Positions 22,102 through 26,013 of a DNA stretch of 26,013 nucleotides are shown here, piece after piece. The number at the start of each line of letters is the position of its first letter. The stretch's first letter is position 1. The stretch comes from a virus, in IMG/VR virus record IMGVR_UViG_3300025582_000026, positions 1 to 26,013 of that record. One strand, written 5' to 3'. The notes beneath the pieces were generated by a model. The model was given only the letters and a program-made list of their open reading frames with translations. It had not been told where the DNA came from and searched no databases. Made by a program: the position numbers and the translations under genes.

Positions 22102-22118
22102 TTGCACAAGTTGTGCAA
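22102..22118. promoter_or_regulatory. Palindromic operator O1
   Basis: TTGCACAAGTTGTGCAA is a perfect 8+1+8 inverted repeat. It lies 10 nt after the TATAAT -10 of the replication operon and before its first gene, a place where a bound protein would block transcription. It resembles the operator at 22369-22383. Confidence 0.75.
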
Positions 22119-22127
22119 GTGTGGTAT

Positions 22128-22133
22128 ATTATA
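22128..22133 (-). promoter_or_regulatory. -10 box of the replication operon promoter
   Basis: The minus strand reads GG-TATAAT-ATACC, a perfect -10. No clear -35 at 16-18 nt is visible, so an activator or partial -35 may be needed. Operator O1 lies directly downstream. Confidence 0.5.
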
Positions 22134-22241
22134 CCTAGGCAGAACAAATAAACCCATTTAATTTGGGACTTGTTTTCCTCAGCTACTTCAATAGCTACAG
22201 TTCGTTAGCACGGACAATTTACTTTGGTATTCGTATCACTC

Positions 22242-22294
22242 GGCATACTCTGGACTTATCAATACTGGTAATATTGATTGGCCGGGAGTGTGCC
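22242..22294. repeat. Composite stem-loop in the control region
   Basis: GGCATACTC (22242-22250) pairs with GAGTGTGCC (22286-22294), 9 bp with one G-T. A 7x7 internal loop follows, then ATCAATA (22258-22264) pairs with TATTGAT (22272-22278) around a 7-nt loop. No coding gene or T run is attached. It could work as RNA or DNA. Confidence 0.6.
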
Positions 22295-22368
22295 AAATCC
22301 TATTTTATGTGGTAATTTAATCAGCCCCTTTCTTGGCATATTATTCCTTCTTTAAGTATAGCATACCT

Positions 22369-22383
22369 TGGACAAGTTGTCCA
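22369..22383. promoter_or_regulatory. Palindromic operator O2
   Basis: TGGACAAGTTGTCCA is a perfect 7+1+7 inverted repeat, sharing the ACAAGTTGT centre with O1. It lies about 30 nt upstream of the -35 of the plus-strand regulator promoter. Confidence 0.7.
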
Positions 22384-22411
22384 TATTATTTAATGTATAT
22401 TTATGTGTAGT

Positions 22412-22440
22412 TTGTGCATACTATACTTATCTGATATAAT
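22412..22440 (+). promoter_or_regulatory. Promoter of the ribbon-helix-helix gene
   Basis: TTGTGC, 17-bp spacer, then TGA-TATAAT (extended -10), followed 18 nt later by the ATG with TTAGGAGTG as binding site. This is the strongest plus-strand promoter in the window. Confidence 0.75.
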
Positions 22441-22458
22441 TTAGTTAGGAGTGATGAA

Positions 22459-22635
22459 ATGTCGAGAAAAAACCCAAAAGAGAATTTCGAGAGATTCCCT
22501 ATAATGATGCCACCCAGTCAATCGGCTAAAATTGAGGATTATCGGGCTGAGTTTAGGCCAGTTCCATCAAAAGGGGAGGCTATTCGTGATTTAATTGATA
22601 TGGGTCTAGAAGTATACTGGGAAAAGAAGAAGTAG
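22459..22635 (+). CDS. Small ribbon-helix-helix regulator (58 aa)
   Basis: The only convincing plus-strand gene. ATG at 22459 with TTAGGAGTGATGAA upstream. It reads MSRKNPKENFERFPIMMPPS (strand), then QSAKIEDYRAEF (helix) and SKGEAIRDLIDMGLEVYWEK, where S..EAIRDLI..GL is the typical second RHH helix. Such proteins form dimers that bind paired short operators. It is probably the regulator of the divergent replication operon or of itself through O1 and O2. Antitoxin-like alternatives exist, but no toxin gene is adjacent. Short length, below usual ORF cutoffs. Confidence 0.75.
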   Translation: MSRKNPKENFERFPIMMPPSQSAKIEDYRAEFRPVPSKGEAIRDLIDMGLEVYWEKKK

Positions 22636-22661
22636 GGGAGTCACACCGTGGCCCCTTTTTT
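22635..22661 (+). terminator. Intrinsic terminator of the RHH gene
   Basis: GGGG at 22635 pairs with CCCC at 22652, with an inner CAC/GTG, then six Ts at 22656-22661. It starts within the stop codon. Confidence 0.8.
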
Positions 22662-22734
22662 ATTTGCTCAAGATTTTTACTATGCAAATGTATTTTTTAT
22701 AGGTGCGCCAGGCAGCTTGTTCTGCTTTATCCAT
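22660..22734 (-). CDS. Possible 24-residue ORF after the radical SAM gene
   Basis: ATG at 22734 follows GTGGGGTGAAATC at the end of the radical SAM gene. The ORF reads MDKAEQAAWRTYKKYICIVK and then ILSK. It might be a truncated remnant of a longer protein or a real peptide; it converges on the RHH gene. Confidence 0.35.
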   Translation of the reverse strand: MDKAEQAAWRTYKKYICIVKILSK

Positions 22735-22738
22735 GATT

Positions 22739-23617
22739 TCACCCCACTTCTTTCTGCTTTTTAAGATAATCAGGCCATGCAACAGTCTTAAATACTGCTT
22801 TCATATTTACCCATCTAGTAAATTTTCTTTGATATGAGCTTGCCCTATCGAATGGCATAACGAACGGATCAACGCCTAATGACTTGAGCATTTCAACCCT
22901 GTATAAATCTTCATCTTCTGTTGTGTCCCATCCGATCAGCACATAAAACATTAATCTGTACGGCAACATGTATTTCTTGAGTATTGCTATTCCTGCTAAT
23001 ACTTCCTGTTCTGTCTCCATAGAGTCCCATGCGAATCTAATTTGTTTCCACGGTTTAACTTTAGACAAGAGTTTGGCTTTTTCATCATCTATGAGCCGAA
23101 TATCTAGCCCTTGGCTAAAGTCCGTTTTTATCTTGTGTTTGATGACTTGGTTGAGAATTAAATTAAAATGTTCACTATCTCCTGTTAAGTTGTTGTCCAT
23201 AATCATTAGATGCTCTTGACCTCTCCAGAATTGGTGAATGTCTGCTACTGGGTGAAGTTTACCCTCCTTCTTTGGCACGATGCAGAACCCGCATTCTCTG
23301 ATACATCCTCTTGTCGTGAATCCCATAGCGTAATCTGTGCCGTATAGAGAGTAATCAGGGTACGTTGTTTCTATTTCTCTAGGTAGCTTTATGTCTATGT
23401 CGTGGCCACTTCCCCCTTGGACAACTTCACAATCAGAGGGAAAGTAACTATACTCGTCTGTTGCCTTGAAAATCTTAGAAGAATATATTTTATCGGGATG
23501 GTCGAATAATGGAGCGTACATCTTTACTTCGTCACCCTGTGCCTTGTGATGTGTTGATAGCTTCATTAATGCAAGGTTAGGTATTTTGCTATCTACATCA
23601 ACTAGCCCTATATTCAT
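22739..23617 (-). CDS. Radical SAM protein with B12-binding-like N-terminus
   Basis: 292 residues from the ATG at 23617, with AAAGGGGCAAGCAC upstream; the longer frame to 23713 lacks a good start. Residues 1-85 (MNIGLVDVDSKIPNLALMKL, DEVKMYAP) resemble a cobalamin-binding Rossmann domain found in B12-radical SAM enzymes, without a confirmed DxHxxG motif. The 4Fe-4S cluster motif is RGCIRECGFC (C105, C109, C112), followed by MIMDNNLTGD and FSQGLDIRLID core strands. The enzyme cleaves S-adenosylmethionine to make a radical. Substrate unknown; a base or protein modification role is possible given SSB, DUF1599 and MazG neighbours. Confidence 0.85.
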   Translation of the reverse strand: MNIGLVDVDSKIPNLALMKLSTHHKAQGDEVKMYAPLFDHPDKIYSSKIFKATDEYSYFPSDCEVVQGGSGHDIDIKLPREIETTYPDYSLYGTDYAMGFTTRGCIRECGFCIVPKKEGKLHPVADIHQFWRGQEHLMIMDNNLTGDSEHFNLILNQVIKHKIKTDFSQGLDIRLIDDEKAKLLSKVKPWKQIRFAWDSMETEQEVLAGIAILKKYMLPYRLMFYVLIGWDTTEDEDLYRVEMLKSLGVDPFVMPFDRASSYQRKFTRWVNMKAVFKTVAWPDYLKKQKEVG

Positions 23618-23663
23618 GTGCTTGCCCCTTTCAAATATAGATCGTCCACATGATGGTTTTAGC

Positions 23664-23681
23664 GAAAGGGGGTTGCCCCCC
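23664..23681 (-). terminator. Hairpin between mini-protein and radical SAM gene
   Basis: GGGGG (23668-23672) pairs with CCCCC (23676-23680 or one on) around a 3-nt loop; the minus strand continues TTTCGCT. Weak T run, so perhaps a partial terminator limiting radical SAM expression. Confidence 0.35.
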
Positions 23682-23688
23682 ATGTGTA

Positions 23689-23883
23689 CTAAATATTTTC
23701 CAATGGACACCACTCAGGGAAAAGGTGTTTTTGAGTTGCCTCATCGTATTCAAGTCTCAATAATCTCGGATTGTATTTTCTGGATATTACTGCCTTACAT
23801 CTGCACTCCGCTATACTATTCGCTCTTTCTACGTTTGGGCAGTTGAAGCAACTTGTAACAACTGTTTGATAAATCTTGTCCAT
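23689..23883 (-). CDS. Cys-rich small protein (64 aa)
   Basis: ATG at 23883, TTTTAGGAGGTAATACC upstream. It has SCFNCPNVERANSIAECRCK and later FPEWCPLENI, a CxxC, CxC and WC set that suggests zinc or iron-sulfur binding. Directly precedes the radical SAM gene, so the two could work together (for example as substrate or carrier), but this is only inferred from order. Confidence 0.65.
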   Translation of the reverse strand: MDKIYQTVVTSCFNCPNVERANSIAECRCKAVISRKYNPRLLRLEYDEATQKHLFPEWCPLENI

Positions 23884-23894
23884 GGTATTACCTC

Positions 23895-24278
23895 CTAAAA
23901 TGGTATGTCGCTGCCTAGGTCTAGCTCCCCTGCTTGGATTGTTGTATTACTCTGCTGTTCACCCTTCGGGCTGAGAAATTGAATATCATCAGCGATAACA
24001 TCAGTTGAATATTTCTTAATCCCTTCTTTATCCGTGTATGAGCTGAGTTGGAGAGATACACTAACCGCAGCCTGTTTGCCTTTTCCAAGATAATTTGCAA
24101 CAAGTTCACCGAGTTGTTTAAACGCTTTGCATTGGATGAAGTCTGCTTCTCGTTCTCCTTGAGCGTTCTTAAATCTTCGATCAACTGCCAACGTGAAGGT
24201 GGTCACGGCCACCCCTGATTTTCCGTAACGTAATTCGGGGTCACGAACGATTCTTCCAACCAATACTATTTGGTTCAA
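23895..24278 (-). CDS. ssb: Single-stranded DNA-binding protein
   Basis: 127 residues, ATG at 24278, two nucleotides after the upstream stop. It has the OB-fold SSB signature MNQIVLVGRIVRDPELRYGK, VAVTTFTLAVDRRFKNAQGE, DFIQCKAFKQLGELVANYLGKG and a short disordered tail ending DLGSDIPF, the acidic C-terminal peptide that recruits replication and repair proteins. Acts in phage replication and recombination with the ERF protein two genes upstream. Confidence 0.95.
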   Translation of the reverse strand: MNQIVLVGRIVRDPELRYGKSGVAVTTFTLAVDRRFKNAQGEREADFIQCKAFKQLGELVANYLGKGKQAAVSVSLQLSSYTDKEGIKKYSTDVIADDIQFLSPKGEQQSNTTIQAGELDLGSDIPF

Positions 24279-24279
24279 A

Positions 24280-24462
24280 TTAATAACCTTCTTCCACTAT
24301 TTTTCCTAACGATGTTACCATTTCCCTAAGCAATTTATTTTCTAATTCAAGTTCCTGAATTCTACTAATAGATGTTTTATTCAGCCACTCTACGAGCTCT
24401 ATAGCATGTTTTGTAGATAAAAAACCCTTCTTATGGCTCGCTAGTAAGATGCGGTACTTCAT
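24280..24462 (-). CDS. Small coiled-coil protein (60 aa)
   Basis: ATG at 24462 overlaps the ERF stop (ATGA). It begins MKYRILLASHKKGFLSTKHA and continues ELVEWLNKTSISRIQELELE, then NKLLREMVTSLGKI, with a leucine heptad pattern suggesting dimer formation. Between ERF and SSB genes, so probably part of the recombination operon. Function unknown. Confidence 0.6.
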   Translation of the reverse strand: MKYRILLASHKKGFLSTKHAIELVEWLNKTSISRIQELELENKLLREMVTSLGKIVEEGY

Positions 24463-25055
24463 GCCCCTACCTCATATTTCTTTTGGCAGATCATACAGAG
24501 CGCGTGGCCATATTTCTTTTCGCTAAATGTCGCTATTGCTTGGTTGATTGTGTTGCCGCATCCTGGGGTTGAACATTTTAAGTTAGCTGGATTAGATGAT
24601 GGTCTTACTGCATCCGCTTGAGTCAATGGTTGTCGTGGCGTAGTCTCTGCCTTATCCCTATTGCCTGTGGCGTGGTTGGCATCGTCATCTTCCTCACTCG
24701 CTATACCTAAGATAGCTGAGAGAGCATATCTACGTCCGTAGGTGATCGCGCTACCTGCGCCCTGTGCTGTGACTTTATCTGCTTTGAGTACAAGTGGTTC
24801 CCCCTCTATCCATTCTCCGCTAGAGTGCATTAAAAGCGTAGTGATAACGATGTGTTCACCGTCCCCTGAGGGACTCTGCAAGCAACTCAAACCATGTATG
24901 TGCATTAGTTCCTTAGTAGTGTTGATTACCTCGCTCAGAGGGGCGTACTTACTCTTAAAGAATGGATTATTTGCTATGTTCTTAGGGTTTGTTACCTCTC
25001 CTTGGAACTTGCATAGTGCCATTGCTATATTTGCGATTGATTCAGATTTTTTCAT
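24459..25055 (-). CDS. erf: ERF-family single-strand annealing protein
   Basis: 198 residues from ATG 25055 (AAAGGACTATTTAAT upstream; earlier ATGs are in frame but overlap DUF1351). The ERF core has FQGEVTNPKNIANNPFFKSK, YAPLSEVINTTKELMHIHGL, the SAITYGRRYALSAILGIA signature (102-119) and an EEDDDAN acidic end. Residues 158-192 add a zinc-ribbon-like tail (C161, C166, C187, C190). ERF proteins anneal complementary single strands during phage recombination and genome circularisation. Works with SSB. Confidence 0.93.
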   Translation of the reverse strand: MKKSESIANIAMALCKFQGEVTNPKNIANNPFFKSKYAPLSEVINTTKELMHIHGLSCLQSPSGDGEHIVITTLLMHSSGEWIEGEPLVLKADKVTAQGAGSAITYGRRYALSAILGIASEEDDDANHATGNRDKAETTPRQPLTQADAVRPSSNPANLKCSTPGCGNTINQAIATFSEKKYGHALCMICQKKYEVGA

Positions 25056-25056
25056 A

Positions 25057-26013
25057 TTAAATAGTCCTTTCATATTTAATTTCATAGGCTTGCATAAATT
25101 CTTCTAACGCTTCTAGCAGATCAGGCGTAACCCATGCCTTAAAGCTAATTTCTACCTCTTGAGGCTGAACAACTTCGGGGATTATCTCCGGCACAACTTC
25201 TTCTGCAATTTCCATCACTGCCACTGGCTCAGGTTCAATTACTGTCTCTACTATCGGCTCAATAACTTCTGGAACAATGGCTATTTCCTCAGCGTGTTTC
25301 CTGTCTGCCTCTTCCTTGAGTAGTCTTGCAGCTTCAACCCTTTCAGCTCTAAGTGTTGCTTGTTCCTCTGCATAAACTCTCGACTGTTCTCGCTTCTCTT
25401 CCTGCGCCTTGTTATATGACTCTTGCTTGGCTTTCTGATCATCTAGTCTAGTTTTCTCCTGTAGTGCTGCACCAAGATTCAGCCCTTTCAGGTAAACTTC
25501 TCTGACCTGCATTTCAAAATCTGACTGTAGGCCGGATATTATCAATAGATCGCTTCTCGTCTTATCGAGGACTAAGATAATATCTTCCTTAATGCTTTTC
25601 ATCTTCTCAGCAATGGTGAGCCACTTATCGATCCAAACCTTTTCAATTGGCACAAGTTCAACTAATTCTCCGATAGTTTCGTTATAAAAGGCGATAATCT
25701 CAGCTTTCTTCTCAGCTTTCACCTTTTGCTCATAGGTTTTTACTTGGATGTCAATCGCTATGATAGGCTTATCAATCAGGTTGACGATTTCTTTAACCTT
25801 GGTGTCAAAATCATTATAGGGTTTCATGCAATCTACTTTGATTTCCTTGCGCCGTTCCTCTATTGCTTCTTTGAACTTTCTGAGCGTTGCTCTGTCCGTC
25901 TTGGCTGTTTTGATTTCGGTATCCGTGTAGGTTAAGTTGTTGTAATGCCCCAGTTTTTCAGTAAGTTCAGCTATTAATTCAGCGTTGTTGAACTTGATTA
26001 GCTCTGGTATTTG
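25057..26013 (-). CDS. DUF1351 recombination-associated protein, 5' end outside window
   Basis: The frame is open to the right edge, giving 318 visible residues; the internal ATG at 25827 is not the start. The visible beginning, QIPELIKFNNAELIAELTEK, then YTDTEIKTAKTDRATLRKFK, EERRKEIKVDCMKPYNDF, is the DUF1351 pattern. The middle is a long charged helix (QEEKREQSRVYAEEQATLRA) and the tail has acidic Glu/Pro/Val repeats (VIEPIVETVIEPEPV), ending in a CTD. DUF1351 proteins sit beside ERF/RecT genes and probably assist recombination. Stop TAA is adjacent to the ERF start. Confidence 0.8.
   Translation of the reverse strand, partial: QIPELIKFNNAELIAELTEKLGHYNNLTYTDTEIKTAKTDRATLRKFKEAIEERRKEIKVDCMKPYNDFDTKVKEIVNLIDKPIIAIDIQVKTYEQKVKAEKKAEIIAFYNETIGELVELVPIEKVWIDKWLTIAEKMKSIKEDIILVLDKTRSDLLIISGLQSDFEMQVREVYLKGLNLGAALQEKTRLDDQKAKQESYNKAQEEKREQSRVYAEEQATLRAERVEAARLLKEEADRKHAEEIAIVPEVIEPIVETVIEPEPVAVMEIAEEVVPEIIPEVVQPQEVEISFKAWVTPDLLEALEEFMQAYEIKYERTI

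Noticed and set aside
22265-22285. Rolling-circle nick site (AATATTACC on minus strand)
   Set aside because: Only partial match to the nonanucleotide, no Rep gene, and a theta-type origin is present.
22459-22635. Antitoxin of a toxin-antitoxin pair
   Set aside because: RHH fold would fit, but no toxin-like ORF lies next to it; regulator of divergent promoters is simpler.
23618-23713. Longer start for the radical SAM gene
   Set aside because: The added residues do not resemble the family and no binding site precedes them; AAAGGGG lies before the ATG at 23617.

Overview
The window is a piece of a tailed-phage genome, either a free phage or a prophage. Nearly every gene lies on the minus strand, so it reads from right (early genes) to left (late genes). 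Strong GGAGG-type ribosome binding sites, frequent ATGA stop/start overlaps, a PBSX/Terminase_3-type large terminase, an ArpU/RinA-like late regulator and a G39P-like helicase loader point to a Bacillota host. Two O-acyltransferase genes hint at a host with surface polysaccharide or LPS (Negativicutes would fit, but I cannot prove this). The P22-type coat protein, scaffold, portal, propeller-like tail protein and beta-helix tailspike suggest a short-tailed (podovirus-like) virion. No integrase, CI-type repressor, DNA polymerase or lysis gene is visible.

Region 22.6-26.0 kb holds recombination genes: a DUF1351 protein (cut by the window edge), an ERF-type annealing protein, a small coiled-coil protein, SSB, a Cys-rich mini-protein and a radical SAM enzyme. 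Region 22.07-22.64 kb is the control region: a plus-strand ribbon-helix-helix gene with its own promoter and terminator, two related palindromic operators and a large composite stem-loop. Region 20.8-22.07 kb is the replication module. The initiator-like gene carries four 22-bp iterons next to an AT-rich tract, arranged like a lambda-type origin, and is followed by a probable helicase loader.

Region 16.2-20.8 kb is a dense accessory block: two paralogous repeat proteins, an HTH protein, a frameshifted small gene, an Nmad1/DUF1599 protein, DUF1064, HNH nuclease, MazG, several mini-proteins and the ArpU/RinA-like late activator. Just after the activator comes an untranslated segment with promoter, hairpins and intrinsic terminator (candidate small RNA of about 230 nt), then a divergent tRNA-Thr(UGU) gene.

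Region 0-16.2 kb is the late module: a promoter, an HNH gene split at a perfect -1 slippery heptamer, small proteins, TerS, a repeat-rich intergenic segment, TerL, portal, scaffold, coat, decoration protein and tail proteins. The tail propeller gene appears to have been split by an inserted cassette. A separately promoted two-gene acyltransferase cassette (a moron) lies between the tailspike and a virion/ejection-like protein that runs off the left edge.
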